From Kingdonia uniflora (taxonomy: Eukaryota; Streptophyta; Magnoliopsida; Ranunculales; Circaeasteraceae), in contig JACGCM010001796.1 of the NCBI GenBank assembly GCA_014058105.1, positions 372,001 through 436,000 of the forward strand: 64,000 bases of DNA, given 5' to 3'. The notes below the pieces were generated by a model. That model made no database searches. It was not told the DNA's origin and saw only the letters and a list, made by a program, of their open reading frames with translations. The position numbers were made by a program, and so were the translations under genes. Below, one piece after another: positions 1 to 11,215 of the stretch. Position 1 is the stretch's first letter. Each line of letters starts with the position of its first letter.

Positions 1-2448
1 CAGACAACATATAAACAGCTCTAACTGGAATAACCCAATTTCTTTCACTCATAATATTGCTGACCTTGGCATTGAGGTAGAGATTAAAGTCATATTTGAA
101 TTGATCAGTAAACCTGTCTCTCAGTATTCCCAAGGAGTGCCAAGGTTCAGACCAAAAACTAGTATTTCCTCTTCTTCCAATTTTGTGCATAATCACTACC
201 TTAGCATGGTCTCTGTTGTTGAGAATGTTCCTCCAACACCAGGAACACTCTCCTGGGGTCTTCATAATCCAAAACTCCTTGTTCTTAATCAGGTACACCT
301 TCACCCATTTCACCCAAATTGATGCTTTGTCACTAAATTTTTTCCATATATATCTGAGCATAGAAGCACTATTCATCTTAGTAATGTTCTTGATCCCCAG
401 ACCCCCTTCAGAGAAAGGCACACAACATTTAACCCAGCTAACAATTGGCACCTTCTTGCCTAAATCAGGCCCACTCCAAAGGAATCTCCTACAAATAGAC
501 TCAAGCATATCAACAATAGATTGAGGAATCTTGTAAATTGATGTCCAATAAATGTAAAGGCTGCTCAACATAGACTTAAGTAAGACCAATCTACCAGAAA
601 GCGACATAAATTTACTCTTCCAACTTTGTACTCTCTGACAGAATCTCTCCACAAGAGGCATACAATCATTAGCACTAAGTCTGGTAGTGATCAAGGGCAA
701 TCCAAGATATCTAATGGGTAACTTGCCAGCCCCACAACCAATAATCTGAGTAATTTCTCCAGTCTCCTCAACACTTATACCAGCACTAAAGACTTGACTC
801 TTATCAGTATTCATTTGTAATCCTGCAAAAGAGTTAAGATTGGTAAGCACAATCCTAAGAGTATTTGCTGAAGCAGTGTCACCTGTCATGAAAACAATGA
901 GATCGTCAGTAAGTGTGAGACATTTGGATTTCTACATCTTGGGTGGAGATGGAAAGTGCCTTTAGCAACTTGAACACCAAGTTGTCTAAGGGGTCTCCTT
1001 GCCTAATGCCTCTACGACTTTTAAAATAGCCATAAAGAGAATCATTCACAGAAACAGAAAATTTGGGAGTGTTTATGCATTGCATAATCCATCCTATAAA
1101 TTTGGTAGAAAACTTGAATTTCTTCATGATCTCCTCAATGGCTTTCCACCTAACAGTGTCATAAGCTTTCCTAATGTCTATCTTGGTGGTACATCTTCTA
1201 GTCCCTTTGTCCCTATGGTAGTTTCTCACAATCTCATGAGTAGGCATAATATTATCAGAGATGTTTCTGCCAGCAACGAAGGCTGACTGGTTAGGGCCAA
1301 TAATTTTGTTAACACAAACTTTTAATCTAGTAGTGAGAATCTTAGAAATTACCTTGTAGAAAACAAAGAGGGAATTAGAGCAAGGACTGTGGCATTCATC
1401 TGCCCCAAAAGAAGAGAAGATTGAAAGAAGTTTTGTATAGCTCTAACCATATCATTCCCCACTATTCTCCAAACTTTCTTGATAAACAAAGAGGTGAACC
1501 CATCAGGTCCTGGAGCCTTGTCATTCTCAATCTCAAAAAGTGCAATAGTGATCTTTCCTCTAGTCATTTCTTCTTGATCTTGAGTGGTAATACTATGATC
1601 TCCATCAAACATGATATCATCAAGAATGCAAAGTATTGTAATTGTCATATGTAAATATTCCTAATATGCCTTAAAAATACTCCACTCCAGCAGCTCCCAT
1701 TCCTTCATTCTCTTCAGCTACTCCCCCCATGTTATCATTGATTTTAATAATTATGTTTCTGGCCCTCCTAGCCTGAGTAGATCTATGAAAAAAACTTGTA
1801 TTGTTGTCACCCAAATGGAGCCACTGGACTCTTGACTTTTGTTTGGTTTTTGACTCTTCATTTCTGGCAAGGATAGAGTAATCAATAAGAGCCTGTTTCT
1901 CCAACTGGCCAAGATTTGAATCTAAGGGGTTAGATTGCAACTGATATTGAATATCTGCTAATATGAGCTTGGCAGATTGTACATGCTCAGTCAAATTTTT
2001 GCATCTGGTTAACAACTTTCATCTTCTGGCAAAAATGGAAGGTCGGGTTCCCAGTAAACTGCTCTTGCCAGCTTTCTTCAACAATATTGAGGAAATTTGG
2101 GTCATTAACCCATAGGTTGTAGAATTTAAAAGGTATAGGCCCTCTCTTCTTACCCTTCCCAATTGTGATCACCATGGAGCTGTGATCAGAGATACCTGCC
2201 TGTAGAAAATCAACCTCAGAGTTGTTAAATTCATTAATCCAATCAGAGTTTACTAAAACCCTGTCAATTTTAGTATAAATCCTGTAACCCCTGTTATTCC
2301 TATTGGTCCAAGTTAGAAAGCATCCCTTGAACCTACAATCCACTAAGCTAGAGTTAATTGTGCAGTCCAAGAGATCCTTAAAGTTAAATGGTCTAACAGG
2401 TCTACATAAGACATTCACGCTTTCCCGATTAACCATGGCTGATAACAA
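1..2448 (-). mobile_element. LINE (L1-type non-LTR retrotransposon) fragment, ORF2 remnant
   Basis: A minus-strand ORF2 remnant broken into several frames. From its 5' side: the C-terminal half of the APE-type endonuclease (2448 to 1987) with the conserved SDH box in AGISDHSSMV; a linker with the SRVQWLHLGDNNTSFFH motif (2015 to 1671); the RT N-terminus with KAPGPDGF (1648 to 1349); RT core with RRGIRQGDPL (1247 to 906); then the thumb and post-RT region running to the window edge, with YLGLPL and GRL motifs. The catalytic FADD box reads LTDD near 900-925, and frames change between blocks, so the copy is dead. It is 5'-truncated near 2448 and its 3' end lies outside the window. The post-RT segment resembles the LINE at 52-56 kb, so they may be one family. 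Confidence 0.9.
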
Positions 2449-4190
2449 TAAGTAATAAAAGACAAACCATGCATAGACAATACAAATATAACCCGTGGTT
2501 CACCCCGAATGGCTACATCCACACCCACCAAGCCAAATAATTCATTATGTATCCGAGAAACAATTACAAGCTATTAAGAGATCTCATACATGAGATTTCT
2601 AACCTCATAATAGAACTCCCACAAATTTTCAACCTATACAAGAAATCAAGGAAAACTGAAATTTCTAAGTCTTTTGAGATCAATCAATTATGAATAATTA
2701 TGTCAACTAATTAGGTCCAAAATTCTTTGAATCAAATTTTCAATAATGAAGTACTAATCTAATCTAAATTGGTTCTATAATCTAGTGAGAATAAGTAATG
2801 ATCAATATGCAACGATAATAAACGCACAAGAACACACGATATAAATCCTGCGGAAAACTTTTCTTAGGAGAAACACCCACAAGTCGTTGCCGAATCCTCG
2901 AAAACTAAAATCCACTATGAAGAAATAATTACAATAATCTAAATCACTTACAAACTCGATAAACACATCCTGTGGTTACCTATCTTCAATCACTATTCTC
3001 GCAATCAATCCTTCGTTCTCGCAACGCCATTCGTTTTCGTAACGTCTTGTTTCAGATTACGCACTAAAGTTTCTCGAGCTCGAATACCTCAAGCTCCCAA
3101 ATTACAAAATTAAAATTAGGTTTATGTAATTTTAGATGGATTCAACTTGAGCATTAATTCTCTCTTCTCTCAAGTATCTCAAGCCCTAAAATTAGTTTTG
3201 GATTAGGTAAAGTTCAAAATAGAAAAGAAGCCCTTTATTAAAAAACTGAAATTCCGCACTCTGTTCGACCAGAGTAAAAGTCTATTCAAACAAAAAGGCT
3301 TCTACTAGGTCTACTCTAACATAGAAAAACTCGATTTAAACAGAAAGGGTTATGCCTGGTCTATTCAAACAGAGGAAAAGTCTATTCAAATAGAAATGGT
3401 TCTGCGTGGTCTATTCGAATAGAACAAAAAGTCTATTCGAACATAAACCTATTTTCATAAAAAAAACAATTCTTTTGAACTTTTGTAAAACACTAATGGG
3501 CTAGAGTATTTGAGTAAAAAGGTACAAAACCAACGTACCTATTCAGTGTCAGTCCAGCTGTAGTTGTTCTACGTGTACTCTATGACGATGAATAACCACG
3601 AGATAATGCTGACACTTATTCTAGACACGAAATAAAACCAATACCAAATATGGATGTTTCAATCACCCCATTTGGTTCATTTCGTGACAAAACTACGACT
3701 ATAAAATAAAATTGCAACTCAATGGACTAACTCAATCACTAAACATCTATGCCCGAAGTCACTCTTTCATTCTATAACATCTTCTTTGGAATCCATGCAC
3801 ACTAAACATGATGCATCAATTAGCCATTAAATAAAAAGAAATCCAACAGAAATCCAAAACTTACCTGGCTTACCTGTCATAATCATCTCCCCCATTTTTT
3901 TCACAGATGAACAAAAGGGTAAATGGAAAGAAGTAGAACCAAAACAATATCACATTAAAAAGTATTAATTATTTTCTCCTCCTCAAAATAAGATGCATCT
4001 CCCCCTCAAAATAATGGTGACCCCAGTTAGAACACAAACACACACAAAAATCCAAGAATAAATGGCATAAATAGACATTGACAAACACTCCCCCTAATAC
4101 AATGCATAATCAAAAGAAAACGAATCTAGAATATCTTAGAGAGATCAAGACATTGCCCATGTGTTATAAAAAATCACTAAAATGAATTAC
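2449..4190. other. Gene-free stretch, probable decayed copia 3' end
   Basis: No coding region is supported. Two purine-rich tracts on the minus strand, near 3885-3898 and 3992-4003, read like the GGGGGAGAT polypurine tracts that precede copia 3' LTRs. The AT-rich leader-like sequence from 2460 to 3560 could be a degraded LTR, but no matching partner or terminal TG...CA pair was found. This is inference from motif style only. Confidence 0.3.
3245..3445. repeat. Imperfect tandem repeats built on a TCTATTCGAACAGA-like core
   Basis: The core, in forms such as TCTATTCAAACAGA, TCTATTCGAATAGA and TCTATTCGAACATA, recurs at roughly 20-48 bp spacing. Many cores are near-palindromic around TTCGAA. The same core occurs near 30945-31045 and inside both copia LTRs (32890-33000 and 37865-38010), so it probably marks LTR-derived sequence. 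Confidence 0.6.
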
Positions 4191-4193
4191 TTG

Positions 4194-4209
4194 GTGTGTG
4201 TGTGTGTGT

Positions 4210-4240
<31 letters not shown>
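4194..4240 (+). repeat. (TG)n microsatellite
   Basis: A dinucleotide TG run of about 47 bp with one interruption (TC for TG). The A- and T-rich flanks show no gene. Confidence 0.95.
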
Positions 4241-5090
4241 CATAGACAGATAGACACATGTATTCAACGTATTAGCCGCAGTTAGAGCGCTATGTTAGAA
4301 ATTTGCTTTTATTGAGGCCTCACTTGGGTGGTCATTCAAAAATCACTGAGATTTTACTAGGTAAGCACTCGTTGGTAATATGAGCATGAATAAGTGTAAC
4401 GAAGACTCATATACCTTGAATAGGTGGACAAATTTGGAACAATCTCATGGAAAAAAAATCAATTGTTAGTGAAAATGTTAAGTTAACGACCATTAACTCC
4501 ATATCTCTCATTTCCACTAAATTGACCATACTAGACTCAAGATCACATAGGTCTTATAAGGGTTGTAATGAAGGCTGGGGTGAGGTAAGTGATGGACATG
4601 GTGTTTTGCTTGCGTTCTGAGAATACTCTAGTCTTCACATTATAACTGGCTCACTCAGACTATACCTTACTCCACTTTCTTAATCTTCTTACACCTCATT
4701 TTTTACTACATCAACCTTCAACTATTAGTTCTTGAGTTCTTGTTTACCTTATCACTTTAACAACCTTTTTGAATACATATTTCTCTTTGGGTTCTTTTTC
4801 ACACTCTATCAAGTTTAAAGTCATATTTTTCTCTCTAAGCTCTTTTTCACAAGTATCCTAAGAACGAATTGGGTAAAAGGAGAGTAGTTACAAACAATGC
4901 ATCTTTAGGCTCAAGGGGCGACAAATGGATATATATTGGGTAATCAACAAAGGCCAAAAAGGTATGCGTCGGCATCGGCACACCAAGTGCTAAGTTTCCT
5001 TAGTTTTCCCTTTTGTTTTTGCCTTTAGTTTCTATTCCCGGACTTCAATGATGACAATCTGAATTATCTGCCTTTGATTTCTCAATTGAG
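4241..5090. other. Gene-free stretch
   Basis: AT-rich sequence without a supported open frame, RNA gene or repeat boundary. Its right end joins the pararetrovirus-like fragment at 5091. Confidence 0.5.
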
Positions 5091-5174
5091 TATATTAAAA
5101 GAGATCAAAACTCTCTTCCTGATTTTCTAACCAGAGAATTTTTACAGGAAAAATTAGAACATGGAACCTCCTGA
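5091..5174 (+). pseudogene. Endogenous pararetrovirus (Caulimoviridae-type) polymerase C-terminal scrap
   Basis: A short plus-strand frame reads SLPDFLTREFLQ, the style of motif found at the extreme C-terminus of caulimovirid RNase H, and ends at a stop at 5172-5174. Upstream sequence does not extend the homology in this frame, so it is a truncated fossil. A second fragment of the same kind lies 0.3 kb away on the opposite strand, implying rearrangement. Sequence beyond the stop (5250-5440) has partly open frames I cannot assign. Confidence 0.55.
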
Positions 5175-5485
5175 TAAAGGATGGAGTCAAAACTAAAGAA
5201 AAAAAGAACTGAAGAAAACTGCTAAGGATGCCCTTAAGCAGGAAATCATCTATCAACAGAAAACAATGGATCATGAAAACATCTTAACCTTTTCTTTTGA
5301 TGATCTTAAGCTCAATCAAGATATTTGAGGCCTCAAAGAAAGATATTTTGCTAATCATAATTATATTTATCTTTCTCTTCAATTTGAATTTGCTAGTATC
5401 TTCACTTTAAATCAAATTTGGAGAATATAATCGCATTATATAGTCGATCTAAAAGGTCTTTTATATTCAGAATTGGGTAACAAAT

Positions 5486-5824
5486 CTACTTAAGAGAGCC
5501 GTTAAGAGGTTTATAATTGATAACAAGTTTAGGAATACATTTTTCTTTTTCCCAATTTTTATTAACATAGAAGGTTGTACAACTCCAAGGAGAGTAGCTC
5601 TTCTTGATAAGTTTTTTATCAATTAAACCCTGAATCTCCTTTTTGTAGAGGTTAAGATATTCATAATTCATTTGACTTGGCCTAGCCTTAGTAAGAATCT
5701 GAGTTCTCGCATCAAAATCCTGTTTGTAGGGTAAGAAAACAACATGTTGTTTTCTTTCCCAAAAAATGCTAGGGATATCACTACAGACCTCAGTAATAAA
5801 TTGTTTTTCAACTTCATTAATCAT
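5486..5824 (-). pseudogene. Endogenous pararetrovirus (Caulimoviridae-type) reverse transcriptase N-terminal fragment
   Basis: An open frame of 112 residues with the signature of the caulimovirid RT entry region: a KARPSQMN box, KEIQGLIDKKLI, SPWSCTTFYVNK and LVINYKPLN near the C-terminus. It stops before the palm motif with the catalytic aspartates, so no enzyme can be made. Plants commonly carry such fragments as endogenous viral elements. No movement or coat protein sequence was recognised in the window. Orientation is opposite to the scrap at 5091. Confidence 0.8.
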
Positions 5825-6530
5825 GATCTTCAGCTCAGAGGATTGAAGTTTGTGTAAAATTGTAATGACGTGTTTTCTGGAAGGTAAAATTTGTCAATAC
5901 TTTAGTAAGGAAATTATAATTATAAACCTGAGCACACTAGATTTTACGTGGAAACTTAGTAAAACCTGAGAAAAACCACGACCTTAAAGAGGATATAGAT
6001 ATAAAAATCTAATAGATGCTAGTTATTACAATTAGTGAATAATAAGGACGTGAAATTGTGCAAGAATAATAGAGTTACAGATTCGATTAACATATGTTTT
6101 GCCTATATTTATAGCAGATACATGCAATTATAAAAATAAATGATTTCCTATTTTGTTGGGCAGTGGGCAAACTTCGCGGATCTTCCTACAACGACTCTAT
6201 TTGACCAAGCATAACGACTACTGTAGTGGGTCTAGCTCTGTGGTTGCAGATGTGACATTTTCTCGAATAACAAAATATCTTCGACTAAGTTATACTAGCT
6301 CCTCCTTGTCGAATCTGGGAAATATGTTACTACAATTGCCTCATTCTTGACATAATTACTTGTTGTTGCGTCGAGAAAACTATCTTAATGTGAAAGATTT
6401 CTCGAACTTTGGTGTACGGACGTTGTGCTTGTCATTTCCAAGGTTTGAAAGTCAAATGGATCTGGTCGTTGCATGGTCCCGATGCGCATTAATAGCAGGA
6501 TATTTGACTATGGTAAATGTGATGTAGAGA
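5825..6530. other. Gene-free stretch
   Basis: No supported gene. AT-rich sequence up to about 6140, then more mixed composition leading into the small-ORF region. Confidence 0.4.
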
Positions 6531-6539
6531 GTGACAGGC

Positions 6540-6547
6540 TATAAATA
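6540..6547 (+). promoter_or_regulatory. TATA-like box before small ORF 1
   Basis: TATAAATA lies 36 bp upstream of the first ATG of the open frame at 6576. Boxes of the same sequence precede the second ORF and follow the third, which is why it is listed. Confidence 0.4.
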
Positions 6548-6575
6548 GTATTGGAGAGAGACGGGGAGGTATTCC

Positions 6576-6788
6576 TTGGTAGACAGTGAATGTGAAGGTA
6601 TTCCAAAGATGGTGACGATACGATTTCAGACGTTGCATAACGAGTTTGTGAGGCGTACGGACGCCAAATATTTGGAGCTGAAGGAGCTATATTTTGGTCG
6701 GTTGTCGCTGTCGTCGTGGATGCCAAAACCTGCTAAGCCGTCATATGTAGTAATGACAGAATTGGAGGCTGAGTGTGCTGAAGCATAG
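6576..6788 (+). CDS. Small ORF 1 of an unrecognised repeated family
   Basis: An open frame of 70 residues; a second ATG at 6609 gives MVTIRF..., which aligns best with ORF 2 (MVKTRV...). Shared features are KYLELKELYFG here against [11 protein letters not shown] in ORF 2, then a conserved spacing to an acidic ELEAECAEA / EVEAKVAEE block. A stop interrupts the frame at 6786, but the same frame continues with QYHYVLQTAVERIDSL, matching [10 protein letters not shown]...ERVGSL of ORF 2. This copy is therefore probably a pseudogene broken by one stop. I do not recognise the family. The charged, helix-prone sequence has no signal peptide or membrane segment. Confidence 0.4.
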   Translation: MVDSECEGIPKMVTIRFQTLHNEFVRRTDAKYLELKELYFGRLSLSSWMPKPAKPSYVVMTELEAECAEA

Positions 6789-7507
6789 TTTTTCTTTCGG
6801 TGTCAGTATCACTACGTGTTGCAGACGGCTGTAGAGCGCATTGACAGTCTATGCGAGTTAGCCTATGCAACAATGGAAGATGAAGATGCTTTGGCGGGCA
6901 GGGCTAGCTGTGGGGATTATTCTGGCCGCTATCGTCTGTGTAATCCCCATGGTTTATGAGGTGGTGGGGGTTACGGAGAAGGAGACGAAGGCTAAAAATT
7001 TCTTCCGCACAGTCATCGCTTTTTCTTCGTGAAGGAGTGGTTCATGCTGAATGTGTAGAGGATTATTTTCCAATTGTAACTAATGTAATTTGTAGGTTGA
7101 TATGTAATATTTGTCGAAGTATTGAGTGGTGAATGTGAAATGTAATGTTTATCGGTATTGTGTAGAATAACATTTATTTCATTCTTCTGATTTTGTATCG
7201 ACCTATTTTGTATCGGCATAAATTATTGTAAATGTATGTCTTTGCGAATGGAATGGAAAATAGTTGCAGGATGAGTTGTCCCATGTAGGGGTGTTGAATA
7301 TTACATGTATGTCCCAAAAAAAAATCGAGAAGAAAACGTCGAACTCTGTTGTTTGCAAATTGGACGAGGATCTCGAAGTGGTATGTGTTGACTAGGTAGG
7401 GCCCTTAAGCGGTTCCCTAGGAGTTTGGTTGACTGGGTTGTCAAAGTTCCAATGGATAGTGACTACTATCTTTGATTATTGAGATTTGTGATGCATTGAG
7501 TTGTTCA

Positions 7508-7515
7508 TATAAATA
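7508..7515 (+). promoter_or_regulatory. TATA-like box before small ORF 2
   Basis: TATAAATA lies about 44 bp upstream of the ATG at 7559, a spacing compatible with a core promoter and a short leader. Confidence 0.45.
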
Positions 7516-7558
7516 TCCCTTGTATGCTTGAAGAAAGTTATTTGTTTCCTTTGGTTAG

Positions 7559-7876
7559 ATGGTGAAGACTAGGGTGCAGCTGTGTAAGGAAGAGTTTTCC
7601 AACCGGGTGCACTTCAAGTATTGGGAATTGATGGAGCGGTATTTTGGCAAACTGTTTGTCAATGGGCAGACGTTTGTACCAGTAGAGCCCAACTATGAGA
7701 GGATGAGCGAGGTCGAGGCGAAGGTGGCTGAGGAAGACTATCAGTACCATTGTCAGTTGCAATCCGTAATTCTGAGTCCGCCGGAGCGTGTTGGCAGTCT
7801 AATGAACCGTGCCAAGGCGTTGGTGAGAGAGTTCATACTGCTCGGGACAGCTGTAAAGGTTGTCATGTGGTTGTAA
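7559..7876 (+). CDS. Small ORF 2 of an unrecognised repeated family
   Basis: An uninterrupted frame of 105 residues starting at the first ATG after a TATA-like box. It is charged and probably helical, with the shared [11 protein letters not shown] motif near residues 21-31 and an acidic-basic [14 protein letters not shown] block near residues 51-64; no signal peptide is evident. It is the only uninterrupted member of the apparent repeat (ORF 1 has a stop; ORF 3 is more diverged). No known domain was recognised. It could be a lineage-specific gene or a captured exon in an undefined mobile element. Confidence 0.45.
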   Translation: MVKTRVQLCKEEFSNRVHFKYWELMERYFGKLFVNGQTFVPVEPNYERMSEVEAKVAEEDYQYHCQLQSVILSPPERVGSLMNRAKALVREFILLGTAVKVVMWL

Positions 7877-8132
7877 TAAATGAATAATCTTGTACTCTAT
7901 TGTTTGAAATAAATTGCTTTATATATTTGTCAACATTTGTTGTCGACCTTCATATGTTAAAAATAACCTCGAAGTACTATTTTGTGACACTTCTTTTGTC
8001 TGTTGAACATGATAGTTCTTGAATGTGTGGAATTGTTGTATTGAATATTATTTGAATTTGAATTGTGGTTACAACTGTCCCTAGAAAATATGAGGGGAAT
8101 AAAAAAGGAAAGATGTAGGCGCATGTAGAACA

Positions 8133-8462
8133 ATGGCTAGGTGCTCTCCTGCAGGTTATGTTTTGAAGTATAAGGAATTGGAGGTACAATCTCTTTTTGT
8201 CAACATAAGAGCTATCTTGGTGAAGATGGACATAATAGAGGAGATAGAGGGGCATATGTACGGTTTGAAGCAGCAATGCATAGGCTTGTTGGCGTTCAGG
8301 AGGCGAAGGGTTAAAGATTTCGAGAAGAGACATGTGAGGCGTTACGCTCGGGTACAAGAATGGTCGCGAATGGGTGCGATGAACAGTCGCATGAGGCCTA
8401 TAAATAGCCTCGTGGTCGGGGACTGTTCACACTCCACTGACTCTATTTTTTTTTTTTTTTAG
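8133..8462 (+). CDS. Small ORF 3, possibly a diverged family member
   Basis: An open frame of 109 residues with KYKELEVQSLF near residues 11-21, weakly like the KYxEL motif of ORFs 1 and 2, followed by a basic stretch (FRRRRVKDFEKRH). The C-terminus runs into a T-tract that translates as poly-Phe and looks non-coding. Another TATAAATA lies inside the 3' part (8399-8406), followed by a pyrimidine-rich leader and a possible exon ending at a GTGAG donor near 8585. The frame may therefore be chance sequence upstream of another transcription unit. Confidence 0.25.
   Translation: MARCSPAGYVLKYKELEVQSLFVNIRAILVKMDIIEEIEGHMYGLKQQCIGLLAFRRRRVKDFEKRHVRRYARVQEWSRMGAMNSRMRPINSLVVGDCSHSTDSIFFFF
8399..8406 (+). 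promoter_or_regulatory. TATA-like box with downstream leader-like sequence
   Basis: TATAAATA is followed by a long T tract (about 8446-8460), a pyrimidine-rich stretch and a short open stretch (EKIDVLIKKAKLAKERD...) up to a GTGAG donor near 8585. No ATG opens that frame and no downstream exon was found. Confidence 0.3.
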
Positions 8463-8599
8463 TTCCAATTCGTTGCGCTCCTCTCTTTTGTCTTTGTCCA
8501 CCATTGGGAATGAGAAGATTGACGTTTTGATCAAAAAGGCCAAGCTTGCAAAAGAAAGGGATTTGGAAGCATCGCGATTTCAAGGTGAGTTTTATGTTT

Positions 8600-9295
8600 T
8601 GAGAATTTCTTTGGTATTCAATGTTTATTTGTATGTATCGCGATTCTGTGTAAACCCATTGGCAGAAATTGAGAAAAATATTTCTAGGGTTTTTTTGAAA
8701 TGTTGTTGTTATGTGATGATATGGTGATGTGTTGGAGATGTGGAAGGTGTCGTAAATGACATTGGAGTGTTGGGATAGAAGAATGGGAAGTAATTGTCGG
8801 TAGGGTTGGAAGAGAGTGTATTTTTGGTCACCGTCGGTATGACTGTGAGATTTGTGGTTCTCTCTGGTGATTTGTGGCTCTTTCTGGTGCACATAAGAAA
8901 TGTGCAAATATCTTGCTGGATTTCCTGTGGATTTGGGCCGGATTTAGAGCCGGAGAGAACGCAAAATCAAATTTTTAGATTTTGGTCCGTTTTGGCGGGA
9001 AACCATGTGGCAGACGAATCGTCTTCGAGAAATTTCGAGTTCCTGTACATTCGAGCAAAAAAAGAAGAAGTTAGGGACATAAAATAGTTTTCAATGTTAG
9101 GACTTAGTAGAATTGGATTAAAAACTTGTATCAACAACTAATGTAATAATATCGAATTAGATCGTAATAGTAAGAATGATGAGTTGGAGAAATATCTCGG
9201 CAACAGTATCGAGACTAACATACGAACATATATAATATTGAAAATATGATATTATACTAACGTAAAAAAAATGATACGATTTTCAGGTTAAAAAA
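8600..9295. other. Gene-free stretch
   Basis: No supported coding region. AT-rich sequence containing short unrelated open frames only. Confidence 0.4.
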
Positions 9296-10387
9296 TGGCT
9301 GAACCAGTACAAAACCCTAGTTGTCATGATGCTGATAGAGAATTAATTCATTTACTTATATCCTATATAAGTGAGTCGGTTTTTCTATACAAGGCACCCG
9401 TTCAAAAAAAAAAAAAAAAATTTCAAGCAAAAATTAAAGCTGGGTTTCTTTATGAGGTAGGTCCAGTCAATAGGAATTTTGCAACAAAAAAAAATGACTC
9501 GATTTGACCAAAAATTAGGCTATTTATAGCCAATTTAGTGTATGAACCGGTCATGGACCGGTCTGACTCGGTATGGGTCAAGGCCTGGACTAGGTTAACC
9601 GGTCTGGACCGGTTTGACCCGATCAAACGGTTTGCACACATGCCAGTCACACGTGCCCCACATGTGACTGCCATACGTGTCCCACACGTGCCACACACGT
9701 AACTGCCACTATGTTCCTTAAGTGCCACACGTGCCCCGCATGAGACTACCACACGTGTCTCACATGTGTCTGCCACGTGTCACTCCGGTGACCGGTTCGG
9801 TGCCGTCTGGTGGCCTGCCGGTGAATAGTCTGGTGACTGCCACGTGTCACTGCCACGTCATCATGCCACGTGTCCTCGACACGTATCACTGCTGACGTCA
9901 ACACATTGGATAATGATGACGTCATCATCAGATAATATTTTAAAAATAATATTTTATTTGCTAACGTCATCATGACCTAAAACTGCCGTTTTTGGCTGTG
10001 AAACTGCCTAGTTTCAACGTCACTTTCCCGACGATTGGGGCATCTCCCTGAGACGTGCCATATACCGTTGGAAAGCTCGTGGGATAGGCTACCTAAAACA
10101 ATTAGTCTCACCTCTCTCTGATGTCCATAGAATGAAAATTTGGTTTGAAAACAACCCTTAATCAAGGGTAAAAAAATACTAAAATTTATTTTTTTAATCC
10201 GAAAAAAATAGGTAAAAATACTTCTAATCCATATTCAGATATCCTATATCATATATGAGAGAGAAGTTGAATATAAATTCAAAAATATGTAAAATACATC
10301 TCCTGATTGCTAGAATTTCCTGAAAACGCTGATTTTAGAGAGTTCTTTTTTCTTCTCTTGATCCACTAGTTCTACGTGTTGATAATG
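9296..10387 (-). mobile_element. Internal 5' part of a copia-like retroelement (minus)
   Basis: This lies immediately downstream, on the minus strand, of the LTR at 10388-10644. It starts with a TTATCAACACG sequence directly after the LTR end, comparable to the TTATC-type primer-binding context at the ends of the LTR-like arms at 28205 and 29412. No gag or pol frame could be followed. Its left boundary is uncertain. Confidence 0.45.
9641..9970. repeat. Cluster of ACGT cores in imperfect short tandem repeats
   Basis: About fourteen ACGT cores lie in about 330 bp, most as CACACGTG, CCACGTGTC or TGACGTCA. They sit in diverged units of about 20-30 bp beginning CACACGTGCC or CCACGTGTC and separated by GACTGCCA-like text. 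ACGT cores are the binding sites of plant bZIP and bHLH factors (G-box, C-box). The cluster lies inside retroelement-like sequence, so it may be a retroelement regulatory region rather than a gene promoter. Confidence 0.6.
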
Positions 10388-10644
10388 TGTTGAGGAATAA
10401 TAGAATAATCTACCAGTTCTATATTGAGAGCAATTAAGAGAAGAGAGGATAATCTTTATTGATTAAAAAATTTGTTTCTCTGTACGCAATACAAAGCGGA
10501 TACCTATCCTACTTAAACTCTCCCCGTAAGACCTAAAGGCCTATGGGCTTGTTAGGAGTCCAGTAGAACAACCCAACCCAGTTGGGCTCCTGCCTTGGCC
10601 TGGACTCGACTCCTAATAGAAACGACATTTTATTTCTCACTACA
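10388..10644 (-). mobile_element. LTR of a copia-like element (257 bp)
   Basis: On the minus strand this starts TGTAGTGAG and ends CCTCAACA, giving TG...CA ends. It carries an AATAAAGATT polyadenylation-type stretch in the expected R region and is followed at once by a TTATCAACACG primer-binding context. No second LTR was found in the window and the outer flank gives no obvious target duplication, so this is a 5' LTR plus leader of a truncated element. Confidence 0.65.
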
Positions 10645-11147
10645 AATTTTTCATAAAGAGCTATACATTCTAGGGTTTACTAATTTATTTATTGTTACAA
10701 AAACCATGGATTACCTTAGCATTTGTTGAATGTTTTTGTAATAGGCGAGGTTGAGATCGTAAGATGTCACAAATTTTATGTCTAATTTTTATAACTCTTC
10801 TTCATTTTCATCTTTATATTTCCCAAGCTCTCCAATATCTTCTCTTTATCTCTTTCGTCTGGTTTTTTCAGTGTCTTGTTCAATCATTTTTCTCTCTGTT
10901 CTTCTTTGCCATCTACTCCGTGAAGCGTTGCTACGACTTCTATTGCTGCTAAAACCACTATTATTGCCATCTCCGGTTTCCGCAGTGATCACCTAAGCCG
11001 TGTTATATGGCTACAAAATCTTCGACAAGTGTCAGTGGACCCCACACCCCATTCCACGTCCTTCACCTTATCCATCCATATTTTAATTAAAAAAATAAAA
11101 AATTTGTCTCCTGGTTTTCGTTTTCTAGTTTTCACTCCAAACCATTG

Positions 11148-11155
11148 TATAAAAT
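11148..11155 (+). promoter_or_regulatory. TATA-like box of the plastid-type gene
   Basis: TATAAAAT lies 61 bp upstream of the chosen ATG at 11216, in a promoter-like AT-rich context. The spacing implies a leader of about 35 nt. Confidence 0.5.
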
Positions 11156-11215
11156 CTCCATGATATTTCGGTGTGTGTGTGTAGATTTGCATTGAAGTGA
11201 AGAAGAAGAAGAGAG

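Noticed and set aside
9450..9776. 108-residue minus frame rich in Cys-Gly-Thr-Arg
   Set aside because: It is the translation of the ACGT short repeats, with no start context or domain.
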